Below, in pieces: positions 35,994 through 47,830 of a stretch of DNA of 64,000 nt; the first letter of the stretch is position 1, and every line of letters begins with the position of its first letter. Below the pieces are notes generated by a model that saw only the letters and a list, made by a program, of their open reading frames with translations, had not been told where the DNA came from and made no database searches. A program made the translations under genes and the position numbers. Origin of the DNA: Maratus speciosus. Lineage: Eukaryota; Arthropoda; Arachnida; Araneae; Salticidae. The stretch is from positions 278,673,836 to 278,737,835 of the forward strand of contig OZ010792.1 of the NCBI GenBank assembly GCA_963932465.1, given 5' to 3'.

Positions 35994-38051
35994 TCTTCCC
36001 TATATATATAAAATCCTAATGAAACGAATTTATGAAATGGAACTATGAAAAGACTGATTAAACAACTAATTATGTTTCACGGCGATTTCTCCTAAAATAT
36101 GGAATACTTTGCGATGAAATTAACACCAAAAATCAATATTGATCCGCAGATTTCAAAACTGGTATTAGAATTTTTAAATTCGAATTAGTTTTCGAAATAT
36201 TAATTTTTTTCTAATTTTATTTTTTCTAATGATGGCGACTCAAATTTTAATCAAATAGATATTTTTTTTCAGATTTTAGAAAATGTTACTATTTTAAACT
36301 AATTTGGCGAGAAGTTTGGCCTCCCTTAAACGTATGCTAAGAAATGTATCATGTTACTTTTATTCATAATTCAATTTGTATTTCATTATCATTTAATTTA
36401 ATACAAACAGAAACATTTAAAATAAATGGCTTTCACTTCTTTATTTTTTTAAACGAAATGAAAAGAAAAATATTAGGCACAGATGTCATATACGCACCGG
36501 GGTACCTAATTGGAGCCAAAATGGCATTATTTTGGTTGACATGGTAACCCGGCTATTGTTGTTTATTTAATAATAAATGATTATTTACTTTATTTTCTTT
36601 TTTTAAACTAGGGGGCTCGGCCCCCTACGAGCTACGCTCGCCAACCCCCGTTCAGACACTGCAGTCTCTAAAAGCACGCTAATTTGTTGGCTTTAAAAAG
36701 ATTTTGGAAGATTGAATTATAATTAAAAAAACAAAAGCGATCTCCCTATAAGCGGGTTTCTATTCATTTCTCTTTGATTGGGGAATTTTACGGAAAAATC
36801 AGCTGCTGTTAAAAGATACAATGGCATTTCAAAATCATCTAATATAAAATGAATTAAGTAAACAGAGTCTTTGTCTCCCGGTATTTTTTAACAAAGCGAA
36901 AAGAAAATCCTTTTAAATAAGACATTTTAAATATATCCTTTTGAATCTGACGTAATTTTCACCAAACTTTTCTTTCCCTTTTTAATATTCACGTGAAAAT
37001 GATTTTATTAGAAATGAAATATTATTTGCGCTGTCCAAAAAAAAAAAAAAAATAGTTGAAAAATTATCTCAAAATATCAAGTAAATGTCTCGCGCTATTT
37101 TTAAATTTATACTGTTTTGCAATATTATTTTGTGTTCATTTTATGTAATAACTGTAATGTGACGTAAATGTGATGTAATTTCTCCTTTTTAAGACTTCTA
37201 ACGCATGTTAATAAATTTATTATTTTACAATATCCTTTCTCTGTTAAAATTCATGTGTAATTATAGATGAAGTAATTTTCAATAAGTTCCTGCTTTTTAT
37301 AAGTAATTATTTAATTCTAATTTGAAAGTTTTTTTCTGTTTATAATAGTCACGCGTAAATAAATTTTTAATTTGAAGCAAACATTATTGTTTCCGTTGTT
37401 TATAAGGTTGGCAACAGGTTAAATTAGTACAATTTTCTGAAATAAGAAAAAAATATCTCTCGAAATGCTGAAAATTTGAATTTAAAATAGAAATGAAACC
37501 TCGAAAAATGAGTCAAATTAAAAAAATAAATTAATTCTGCACACCGGGAAATTATAACGTATAAAATGATCTAAAAATTATTAAATTCCGATATATAGTT
37601 TTTGCTCCTATAAAACTTTTTTAGTGGAGCGATTTTGTCCAACTTTAGCATTAAATATCTCTTAAAATAATTCTTCGATTTGAAAACTGTCTGAATCAGC
37701 GTGTTTATCAAACATTTCTGTATAATACTACCGATTTTCATATTTTTGTATGCATTATTTTTCTTAATATAAACGAAGAAAGACCTCCGGTCACAAAAAA
37801 GTCAAAACCGGCGGCGGCGGCGGCGGCGGTGACAGCGGTAGTTACTTTTTTTTAGAATAGAGAGATTACATAAATTGTTTTGTTCTATAGTTAATTATTT
37901 TTTTGGTTATTTCCTTTAAAAATAAAAAATAATAGAAAATAATTAAAAAATATTGTACTACTTAGTTATTCCATCGACCCATTTCGCCAAATTATATAAA
38001 TCGCCAAACCACTCGCCAAATTATACAAATTGACATAATTTTTATTTTAAA
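35994..38051 (+). mobile_element. Helitron 6 (5' part), interrupted by Helitron 2
   Basis: The 5' end TCTTCCCTATATATATAAAA is preceded by A. Pieces 35994-36607 and 37866-38051 are the same element split by Helitron 2. They match, inverted, the element at 39558-40917, which has no such interruption. The 3' part is lost at 38052, where another Helitron end abuts at AAA|CTAG. Confidence 0.65.
36608..37865 (-). mobile_element. Helitron 2, complete, precise insertion
   Basis: Minus strand: TCTCTCTATTCTA at 37865 downward; at the other end the GGGGGC-TCG-GCCCCC hairpin next to CTAG at 36608. Flanks are A and T. The related sequence near 40510-40540 (AATTTATATAATTTATAAAA) is the uninterrupted target. 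Near the 5' end is a GGC trinucleotide run followed by GGTGACAGCGG. 1,258 bp, non-coding. Confidence 0.9.
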
Positions 38052-38300
38052 CTAGCAGGCTACACCCGCTACGCTGGTCCTATTTCTTCAATTTGAATCA
38101 AAGAAAATATATCTGTGGTAATGTATTCCCTGATTTAGAGAAACGATGTATCATTGCAGTATTATATTTACTAATGTGTTGGGACACAATTTGAGTTATT
38201 AAGCACAAGTACTATTTTAGTTGATCAATTACAATTTGATTTAGCAGAAGAATGAAGCCGTTATGGCAACAGGAATCAAAATTTCCTTTAATAACTAAAC
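38052..38300 (-). mobile_element. 3' end of a different Helitron family
   Basis: Minus-strand terminus reading ...CAGCGTAGCGGGTGTAGCC then TGCTAG, followed by T. It is inserted in Helitron 6 at AAA|T. The 5' end was not located; the extent given is nominal. Confidence 0.5.
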
Positions 38301-39054
38301 TACTGAAATGAAGGGCATTATAATGATTGCAGAGATTGACCGTCGCATCGAAATAATGTTCAGGTGATTCATTCTCATTTGTTATCTTTTAAATTCCGAG
38401 TTCTCGGTTTTGTACCATGTGTGATTCTGGTAGTTTAATGCTATATCGCTCTATGTTCTGTCATATTTCGTAAAACGCAATTTTGCCACAGTTTTTCATA
38501 TTTCCATTTTAGCAGAAAAAATGCTGTTAAAACTGTAATAGCAGTAAATAATACTGTAGCTTCCATCAGCCGTTAAAATGCATCACACTTTTTAATACGT
38601 CACGAAAAGCTTTCTCTAAAAAAAACCTTATAATTTATGAAATTCTTAAAAAAGGTAATCTTTAATAATCGGGTTCTAGGAATTAGGAAAATTCCCCGTA
38701 ATTCTATTACTAAGCGTTGTGGAACAATGTATTGTATACCTAACCCCAAAAACTAACATTGTAATTTCTATCAACATAATATAAACCGTTCAGTTGAAAT
38801 TCAAATGAATATGGTAAAAGATGATATAATTTTCTGTAATAGAATACATTATGAAGGTTTTGCTTCAAACAAAAACGATGCTTTCAAAATCATATTTAAT
38901 ACGTCAATTTGCAAGATATCCAGCTACAAAATATTAGTCCGGAATGCTATGAACGGTGAACTTGATAATGCCGTCAACCAAAAACTGTTGCAAACTGTGA
39001 GATTAAATGTTAATAATGGATGATCGTAAATGCCACATTCACTTGACATTAAAC

Positions 39055-39245
39055 ACTGTACACTTGTTTGTTACGTCATCAAGTCTTTTTAATTCGACGT
39101 TTTATTTGCATTTTTATTATTGTTTTACCACTTTATTTGTTCTTTCCTTATTTAAAATTACGGTAAATTTTGATTTCTTTTCTTCAATTTTGTATCTAAT
39201 GTTTACATGCATTTTTTGGCTATATCCATCTAAATTTTATCCTTC
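39055..39245 (-). repeat. Copy of Helitron block X, plus a possible Helitron 5' end
   Basis: Contains TACGTCATCAAGTC, TCGACGTTTTATTTGCATTT and TTTATTTGTTCTTTCC, also found in Helitrons 3, 4 and 5. At 39240 ATCCTTCTATATATAAAA resembles a plus-strand Helitron 5' end. The remainder of 38300-39557 has no recognisable gene. Confidence 0.5.
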
Positions 39246-39557
39246 TATATATAAAAAAAAGTTTTGATTTGGAAATGGACCAATGAAAATCTGCGTAGAT
39301 ATTCCCGGCAAATCGACATCCAATTTGAATGCTTAAGCATGGCCAGATATAAAATGAAAGAGAAAAACGTCTTTGAAATACGACATAGCTAAAGCTAATT
39401 TTTTTCATTCACAACTTATTAATTAATATTGATTATGCGTATCTAAGATATCATGCACAGATGAAATTATGTTAGCGGAGGTGCGAGGAGGATTTATTTA
39501 AACACAAGTTCAAAATTCAATATAATTTCCCTCATTTGATCAATAAACATATACAAA

Positions 39558-40917
39558 CTAGGGGGCTCTGCCCCCTGAAAGCTACGCTCGCCAACCCCCG
39601 TTCAGACACCGCAGAATCTAAAAACACGCTAATCTGATGAGTTTTAAATATATTAGAGAAAATTGAATTATACTGAAAAAAGCTGTGCATGTGCAGATCT
39701 CCCTGTAAACGGGTTTCCAATCAATTCCCTTTCATTGCAATGATTTAAGGGCGAATCAGTTGCTGTTAAGACATCCAATGGTTGTTTTCGTTTTTGATTA
39801 AGGAGGATCAGTCAAGCACTTGAAAAGAAGCTAAAATAAAATAAATTAAGTATACATAGTCTTTGTCTCCCGGTATTTTAAAACAATCTCTATAACAATA
39901 GCCTAAGTCATGTGACTATCATCAACAATTCCAGGCGGACCACTTACCTTTTTATACTCTAGGTGCCATTTTGGTACTTTAATGTTAGCCAGGCACAGGT
40001 GATAAGTCGCCAAATATTATTCTATCACCATCATTTCATCTATATTATAATAGTTCAAGTCGTCAACTGCCATAAACAAATACGGTCTGATCCCTTCGCC
40101 GTTCATATGAAAGTTTGGCACAGATATCATATACGTCCCATATTGGCGCGATTTTTTAACGACGCCAATTTGGGGAACGCATCAACAGCATAAACAACAA
40201 CATCCGGCTTACCATATCAAGCAAAATAACGATACTTTGGCGCCAGTTAAGCCACACTCACTTGACTTTAAGCAAGTTACACGTGTTTACACCATCAAGT
40301 GATTTTTATTTGTATTTTTATTAATGTTATACTAATTTATTTGTTCTTTCGCTATTTAAAATAAAAATTACGTCAATTTGTATAATTTGGTGAGTGGTTT
40401 GGCGAAATTGGCCGACGAAATAACTAAGTAGTACCGTATTTTTTAATTATTTTCTATTATTTTCTTAAGGAAATGTGAAAAAAAAATAATTAATAATTAT
40501 AGAACAAAATAATTTATATAATTTATAAAAAGAAATAAAAGTAAATAAACATTTATTATCAAATAAACAACAATAGCCGGGTTACCATGTCAACCTTTTC
40601 TGAAATATGAAAAAAAAAATATCAGTTTGATTAAAATTTGAGTTGCCATCATTAGAAAAATGTATATAAAATTAGAAAAAATTTAATATTTCGGAAACTA
40701 ATTCGAATTTAAAAATTCTAATACCAGTTTTGAGATCTGCGGATCAATGCTGATTTTTGGTGTTAATTTCATCACAAAGTATTCCATATTTTAGGAGAAA
40801 TCGCTTGAAACATGATCAGTTGTTTAATCAGTCGATTCATATATCCGTTTCATAAATTCGTTTCATATATCCGCTTCATAAATTCGTTTCATTAGGATTT
40901 TATATATGTAGGGTAGA
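39558..40917 (-). mobile_element. Helitron 5, complete, chimeric family
   Basis: Minus strand: the 5' end TCTACCCTACATATATAAAA is preceded by A (40918). The 3' hairpin GGGGGC-TCT-GCCCCC next to CTAG is at 39558, with T beyond. The 3' end is that of the Helitron 1/2 family, the 5' half that of Helitron 6. 1,360 bp, no Rep/helicase. Confidence 0.78.
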
Positions 40918-40923
40918 TATATA

Positions 40924-42485
40924 CACTGCTCAAAAAAATTAGGGGAGCAAGCAAAAAAGTGAAGAGAACAGTGCAAGAGAGCCATATGTGGGCATAAAAT
41001 GGATAGTACACGCGTATCAATGCGCAATACAGGAAAAAGGACGCAAAAAAATTGTAAGGGAGCTTTTGTTCTTTGAAAAAAAAATAAAAAGAACATGAAA
41101 AGATGGTTTAGGGCAACAATTTGTTTTCATGTAAATGATATAAATATTGTTTAGAAATGATGCAAGATTTTTAATTAGGCTTGTAGTCTCCTCGAACACC
41201 TAAGACTGCTACACACCTGTTTTACATGGATGCGATGAGATTATCGGTAAGATGTTGGGTAATACTGTCCTACTGTTCAAGAACTGCAATCTCCAAGTCT
41301 CGGACAGTAAAAGGAGGCCTAGGTCTCGTAGCAATGCGTCGTTTGAGTTTGTCCCAAACATGCTCGATCGGATTTAGGTGAGGAGAGCATGCTGGTCATT
41401 CCATAGGCTCTATTGTTTTAGCTTCAAGCACGTTTTCTACAAGAAAAACTGTATGAAGTTTGGCATTATCATGCATAGGAAAAAAGAAATCACTAATTTC
41501 TGCAACATGGAATACGACATGAGGTTCTCAGTATCTCGTCTGTATAACTTCGGATCGTCAAAGTGTCATTCCGAATGATATGCAGGCCTGTACGTCCACC
41601 TATGCTGATTCCAGCCAATAGCATCAACCCACCTCGTCTGTAATGTGATCGTTCACGATCGAATGTGGTATTATTTTGAGTGACTCTTTCTTTCTATGCC
41701 AAAACACATCAGATGTCACATCAGATGTCACATCCAGACTGAATCGGGACTCGTCTGTAAACAGAATTTGACTCCAACAACGTTGCTTCCAAACTCGATG
41801 TTCAGTTCCCCACCTTCTTTGGGCCACACAGTGGCTTGAGGTCAACGGAATACAGACCATTGGCTTACGTGCATGGAGACCACCCTGATGAAGCCTGTTT
41901 TGGTCTGTTTGGCTGGACACCCTTCGTCCTGTGGCCAAGAACAACTGTGTTTGTAGCTGAGTAGCATTGTCCGTTCCGTCTCGACGAGTTGTTAACAGGA
42001 TATATCGGTCATCAGTTTCTGTGTTAGCACATTTTCGACCTTGCACTTGTCGATAACTACCATTCCATGTGTCTTGGAATCGATTCCACAGCCTTTCATG
42101 GACACTTCTTGCGAATCCAACAGCGTTCACTATATTTCGTTGTGTTTCCCGAAATTCAACTGTCCCGATAACACGCTAAGTCATGGATTGCGGTAAATCA
42201 TTTTGTTGTGACATTTTCAAGCCACCTTTTCTCAAAACACAAGCTGAACAATTGAATTTTACAATTGAGGAGTGAAACAGACATTTCTGCAAAATCCCGG
42301 TTTCTGCACTTATCTCCTTTTTCTAGTTTTTGGCGTCATAAACTTTAATTTACATGTAAAGTTTTCTTTATCCGTTTTCTACAACACTTTAAATTATGGA
42401 TGTTTCATTTTACGTTACTTATCGGTGTAAATATTTGCGTAATTTCGTTAAAAAACATGCGCTCCCCTAATTGTTTTGAGCAGTG
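40924..42485 (-). mobile_element. Tc1-like transposon, full length but dead
   Basis: Inverted ends CACTGCTCAAAAAAATTAGG at 40924 and CCTAATTGTTTTGAGCAGTG ending at 42485, each flanked by TA (40922-40923 and 42486-42487). 1,562 bp is a normal Tc1 length. The transposase is on the minus strand and has stops. The element sits 6 bp outside the 5' end of Helitron 5. Confidence 0.9.
41171..42214 (-). pseudogene. Tc1-like transposase, inactivated
   Basis: A DD34E transposase that would cut and paste the surrounding element. Starting from ATG at 42214 (MSQQNDLPQSM, then an in-frame stop), the helix-turn-helix region runs through VGFARSVHERLWNRFQDTW, then the second DNA-binding half with RRVSSQT and LTSSHCVAQRRWGT. 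The catalytic region starts with ILFTDESRFSL (first D), continues with MHDNAKLHT (second D, after a frameshift near 41520) and ends with SPHLNPIEHVWDKLKRRIA (E). A stop replaces the usual W just before PACSPHLNP, and another follows the LEQ motif near 41270. A 12-bp duplication makes DVTSDVTSDV after the first D. The family is normally ~340 residues; the longest open piece here is 168. Confidence 0.9.
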
Positions 42486-43987
42486 TATATATACAAATAT
42501 ACATATAGTAATATGTATACAAATGCATATGAACATATTTTTAACAATTTTATCTATTTTTATAAAGTTTCAATAGTAATTGTTTAATTAACTATTTAAC
42601 ATTTATTACAATACAATAATATAATTGAAATTCAATATAATTTATAATAATAAACAACCTTATATGATACGAGTACTGTTTAAAACTAATAACTAACACA
42701 AATTATTAACTTATAAACCTATATAATATTGTTTTAGTTAATAAATAAATGTTTCAACATCTCTAGGGATGAATGAGACTGTCCCATTCATCCCCACTTG
42801 AAATTGTTCCAATCATCCCTATGATGCATAGATTCAATTGTCCGCCGTTTTGCTTCAAAAATTATTTTGTCACAATGGTCACATTCATTCGTTTTAATTA
42901 CCAATATTGAACCTTCAAATAAAATACTACAACATATCTTATTTGTTTATATTCTGTATGAAATTTGAAAACTTCAAATGTAAAAAAAAAAATAATAAAA
43001 AAAAAGTTACTTTTTAAGCAGAGTTTCAGAAAATTCAACCTTGCAAAAAACTGAAAAAACTATGTGCTTTTGATTTTGGTTCTAAAGCACACTATGGTAG
43101 TGCCATATATGAGAATAGAAAGCAACTAAAAAAACGTTCATTGTCTGAAATATTGAGAATGTCCCATCCATTCCTTGTCCCATTCATCCCCCAGCTCGCC
43201 TACAAGGAATCTAATCACGATGGTAGTAATAAATATAAAAGCCTTCTGAATCGAAATGTTAGTATGTCTCTTTTTAGCAAAATATTAAAAATAAAGTGTA
43301 TGAAAAATACTATATTATTTTTATAAATATAATTAAACTTGATACATCATGCCATTCCTCTTCATAACTTTGCACAGCACCGTGCGAAAGGGGGGGGGGC
43401 GAAGGGGGCGCCAAATTTATACTACCAGCGTCCCTTTTTTTTGCCGGATTTTCATTTCGATCATTTGTGGTAGTTTTTTTTTTCTCTCTGCGTTTTTTTT
43501 TTTTTTTTTTTTTTTTTAAACTTTATTTTTTGTTTGTAAAAAAAAAAAAAAAGAATGGGGGGGGGGGCGAATCTCAAACAACCATTATCGTACTTCGGAC
43601 TAGAATAGAATAGTCTTACCGATCCTGTAGCTGTCATATCCTAAAACTGTCCAGTGAATATCCGGAGAATACGGATGAACAAATTCTCTCATCGGAAGCG
43701 CATGCGCAATTCGACTTCCTCTTTGTCTTTAGTCCTTTTACAGGAAACAATAACCTACCAACCTACCTCACTAGAAAAAGAAGACAAGGAGTTTGTTTTG
43801 ATTTTGATTGTGAACGTCAACTATCATGATTATCATGCCGATTATGAAATATTTAATAAATCAAGAAGAGTCGATATAACGTAAGAATTTTCTTTCTTTG
43901 TTATTGCTAATGCATTTCTTTATAACTGCTCCGTCTATATATTTATAGTATGTTGTGTAAAGGGAGCCTATATTGTAGGTATGGCCA

Positions 43988-44403
43988 TTAAGGCTGTTCT
44001 CAAATGCTCTGCTCAAGAAGCGCAAAACGTTTTGACACATTTACAAATTTATTTTTTAACGGGAAGATATAAAATTGGAAAGCCTGACCATGGAAGCGAT
44101 TTGGTATCGAACTGTGTTTTTCATTTTTTATGAATAAATTTCCTATTGAGTTATAAGCGATTTTGATCACGTTACAAACCCTTTTTCACCCTTTCTTGAT
44201 TGGTTATTCTTCTTTCGCGCAGAAATTCGGTTCAAAACGCCCACTTTGACACTATTTTTTGAAAGATCCATTGCGTTTGGAAAAAACAGCTCGATTACAT
44301 AGTCTCTAAACAACAACATCTGCTAGTCTCATGCATTTCCGAACAAAAATAAATTAAAACTTATATCATAAAGTTGCCCTTTTGGATTTGAGAACAGCCT
44401 TAA
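43988..44403. mobile_element. TTAA-flanked MITE, complete copy
   Basis: GGCTGTTCTCAAATGCTCTG at the left and TTTGAGAACAGCC at the right, with TTAA on both sides (43988-43991 and 44400-44403). Same family as 18804-19227, in opposite orientation. Confidence 0.8.
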
Positions 44404-44883
44404 TAAAAATTAGGCCTAGTCATTAATGTAGACTTAGATTCAGTTTATGTTACAGATGTAATTTAAAGGCACATTAGTAGACAGTGAATGAGTTCTTAGC
44501 AGTTATAATTGATTACAAATAGAAGCTTTTTAAGCCTTTTTCCAAACTTTTTGAAGTTTTGAGAGCGTAGTATGAAAATCAGTATTTCTTTACATAAATT
44601 TGGCAATTTAAGCTGGCCTTCAATTTTTCATGCTTCAACCACTTAAAAAAAGCTCTTGAAAAAGTCTGATTTTTTTAAAACACTTAATTTACATTAATTT
44701 TGCAATAGTTATTTTTTCTTCGTTCATAAATGGTTTTTTGCAAAACGTTTAAAGTTTTTAACCTCTAGAAAATTATATACTTGTGAAAGCAATATCTAAA
44801 GAAAAAACAGACATACAAGCTTAAGGGTACATTTTAACTTAGATGAGAATGTGACGTTTTGAATATATAATACAGCTCTATAC

Positions 44884-45072
44884 CTAGTGTTGCCAGGTGT
44901 TCCGCCTAAATCAGGGCTGCAGATAATCTGGACACCACTAATTTCTTACTGTATTTCACCATCTTTAACCGCAGATAAATCTGCCATTAGATAAGGCGAA
45001 AAAATTATTTTAAAATACTGATATCCAGAGCATTTGAAGCCCCGATTTAAGCGAGACACCTGGCAACACTAG
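44884..45072. mobile_element. Small hAT MITE
   Basis: 189 bp with ends CTAGTGTTGCCAGGTGT and ACACCTGGCAACACTAG. Flanks CTCTATAC and CTCTATTA (8 bp, two mismatches) look like an old hAT duplication. Confidence 0.7.
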
Positions 45073-45349
45073 CTCTATTAGTAGTCAGAAGTAATAAAAA
45101 CCAAACTTCGAATAAAGCTTTAGTCATTAATTAATTTATGAAATTTGAATCTTTTTGAAATAGAACTGCCCTGAGATCGAGTTACACTATTTGAAGAAAA
45201 AAGAAAAAAAAAGTAAATTTTTGAATTTTAAAACCATGAGAACAAACACATCGTTCTACTTTGTTTAGTTATAAAGCTATGGGTGAAAGTGCTACAATTA
45301 GGTCAACCCGATTATGAAAGATTAGCTATTTAAAAAGTTCTGCTGAACG

Positions 45350-45479
45350 TAATTGTATAGGAATTGCGCGATTAGTTAGATAAATTGCCCACAAAATTAT
45401 GTAAAAATAATATGTAAAATTTGCATTTTGAATTGCAAAGCTTATATTCAACGTGAGCGGAGCCCAGGATAAAAGCTAG
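45350..45479 (+). mobile_element. Helitron-like 3' terminus
   Basis: Ends AGCGGAGCCCAGG, then ATAAAAGCTAG followed by T. Terminus type common among insect Helitrons. The start was not located. Confidence 0.45.
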
Positions 45480-45631
45480 TTAGTAATAAAATAAATTAGT
45501 AGTAAATAAATAGTAAATTTTTGTGCTTTTATAATAAAATTTGTCTGTTTTACAATAAAATAAATGTGCGTGTTTTATGTTAAAACAAAATTTTCATATT
45601 AATTTTTTTCGTACGTCAGGCTTAACAGGTA

Positions 45632-46155
45632 CAGTAGAGCCTCAATTATCCGAAGTAATTAGTCCGACCATCTTTCGGAAAATCAAAATTTTCGGATAAT
45701 CAAGAAGGCTTAAATTTTAAAATTAAGGAGAAATATATGTATATTTATTATTATGGTAACAAGTACATAATAAAATAAAGCAATAGGAAAATAGAAACAA
45801 GAATAAATTACCTGAATTTTAATTTTGAAATTAAGTACCTTTTTCATATATCACAAGGGTTTAAAAAAATGTTTTGTTTCTCGCAGTTTCGATTGTCTTT
45901 GCTTTGAAGCTTTATCACGGAGTTTTTTAATGTTATTAGTTCACCAGTATCACAGTCTTTCTGCTGCTCCAGCCATGCCAAAGCTTTTGCAAAACATTCA
46001 AAAGCTTCAGACTGGCTAATTTGTTTGTTTTCTTCATTCCACTCCGCAGCTTAAGGGAGCTCAAGTTAAATTCAAAGGAACGCTAAGAAAGGAAGCGGAA
46101 ATATTTATATGTACTCGCAGTTCGGAAAGAACCGCTTGCACACAAGGAATATGAT

Positions 46156-46193
<38 letters not shown>

Positions 46194-46315
46194 TTCTAAA
46201 TGCATTTTGCACACAAAAAATGTGATAGCTAAAAAAATAAATCACTTTAAAACTGGATTTTATTTAATCGAGAGTTTCGGTTAAAAGAGTTTCGGATAAA
46301 AGAGCTTCTACCTTG
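45632..46315 (-). mobile_element. Tigger-derived element, internally deleted
   Basis: The left end CAGTAGAGCCTCAATTATCC follows TA; the right end reads CGGATAAAAGAGCTTCTACC then TTG. Sub-terminal TTTCGG repeats occur on both sides. It encloses a transposase C-terminus on the minus strand. A long poly-A run sits at about 46159-46190. Confidence 0.7.
45844..46054 (-). pseudogene. Tigger/jerky-type transposase C-terminal fragment
   Basis: An open minus-strand frame of about 70 codons ending TGA at 45844. It contains SEAFECFAKALAWLEQQKDC followed by GELITLKNSVIKLQSK, the helical C-terminal segment common to Tigger and jerky proteins. No catalytic region remains. The plus-strand frame at 45825-46019 is its shadow. 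Confidence 0.7.
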
Positions 46316-46639
46316 AAAGCCGTATTTTCTTGCCAAAATGAAGCAGAAGAAAAATTGCGCCAACCATGGTTCATCTGCAACATCTGTTCCAAAAACAATA
46401 TCGAATTTATGGTAAATTTGATTAAAGCCTGTTAATTCTATACGTATGACAATGTTAAAATTATCTACAATTTTACATGTTATCTACAATGAGTGTTTTT
46501 ATACTTATTCCCCTTTAAATTATCATTATACATTTGGTAGCTTATAGCTATGAAGTATTTATTTATTAGGGTTTCATACATCTGACGAAACTCTATTCGT
46601 CTCGCTCCTCTGTCTGTCCGTCTGTCTGTCTGTCATAGA

Positions 46640-47830
46640 GCCCGTTCACAGAAACTATACATGTTGGAGACTTGAAATTTTGCATACTTATAGATGAACA
46701 CCACACATCATACGACAAATCATAAAATTTTGAATAAGTAGTACATTTAACCCTTTGGGCTCCCACATGTGTATTTTAAACAATTCTTTCTAAGTGAGTC
46801 CCTAATTAGGTTGCAGGCGTGAAATTTTGCGTACTTATAGATGGACACCTCAGATCAAACGACAAATCATAAATTTTTGAAAAAGTCGTACATTTAACCC
46901 TTTGGGCTCCCACAAGTATATTTTAAACATTTCTTTCTATGTGAGACCCTAATTAGGTTGGAGGCGTGAAATTTTGCATACTTATAGCTGAACACCTCAC
47001 ATCAAATGACAAACCATAAAATTTTGAAAAAGTCGTGCATTTAACCCTTTGGGCTCCCACATGTGTATTTTAAACAATTCTTTCTAAGTGACACCCTATT
47101 TAGGTTGGAGGTACGAAATTTTGCATACTTATAGCTGAACACCTCAGATCAAACGACAAATCATAAATTTTTTAAAAAGTCGTACATTTAACCCTTTGGG
47201 CTCCCACATGTGTATTTTAAACTATTCTTTCTAACTGAGCCCCTAATTAGGTTGGAGGAGTGAAATTTTGCATACTTATAGCTGAATACATCTTATCAAA
47301 CGACAAATCATAAAATTTTGAAAAAGTACATTTAACCCTTTGGGCTCCTACATGTGTATTTTAAGCAATTCTTTCTAAGTGAACCCTAATTGGGTTGGAG
47401 GCGTGAAATTTTGCATACTTATAGCTGAACACCTCACATCAAATGTCAAACCATAAAATTTTGAAAAAGTCGTACATTTAACCCTTTTGGCTCCCACATG
47501 TGTATTTTAAGCAATTCTTTCTAACTGAGCCCCTTATTAAATTGGAGATTTGAAATTTTGCATACTTATAGCAGAACACTTGAGGCCAGGCGACAAGTTA
47601 TAAAATCTTGAAAAAGTCTTACGTTTAACCCTTTCAGCTACCACATATGTCTTTTAAGCAAATTTTTTTAAGAGAGCCCCTAATTAAGTTGGAGACATGA
47701 ATTTTTGCATACGTATAGCTGAATACCTCAGACCACACGACAAATCATAAAATTTTCAAAAAGTCTTATATTATTTACTCCTCCGTACTCTAACTTGTAT
47801 ATTTTAAGCAATTTTTCTAACCTCCACCCT
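46640..47830 (+). repeat. ~145-bp tandem array, about 8 units
   Basis: Landmarks repeated in order: GAAATTTTGCATACTTATAG, CTGAACACCTCA, ACGACAAATCATAAAATTTT, GTACATTTAACCCTTTGGGC, CATGTGTATTTTAA, TTCTTTCTAAGTGAG. Units start near 46672, 46828, 46972, 47117, 47264, 47409, 47555 and 47700. The last two are most diverged. Just upstream is a TCTG/TCCG microsatellite (46610-46636). No coding content. Confidence 0.9.

Larger units (their letters stand above)
35550..43196. mobile_element. pogo-like element shell full of nested insertions
   Basis: Inverted ends share GGATGAATGGGA with G-rich flanks: GAGATGGGAGGATGAATGGG at about 35551 and, in reverse complement, the end at 43150-43196. TA lies next to both. 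More copies of the GATGAATGGG motif occur inside each end (35763, 42766-42790). No intact transposase was found. Between the ends lie Helitrons at 35994-38051, 36608-37865, and 39558-40917, another Helitron end at 38052, and a Tc1 element. Element identity is inferred from the end motif and from the similar design at 56677-61464. Confidence 0.5.

Noticed and set aside
38805..39023. 72-codon plus-strand ORF
   Set aside because: Looks more protein-like than most, but has no recognisable motif, no second exon, and lies among Helitron fragments; evidence is too weak to list as a gene.
46640..47830. CRISPR-like regular repeats
   Set aside because: The units are adjacent ~145-bp tandem repeats without unique spacers, in a eukaryotic context.
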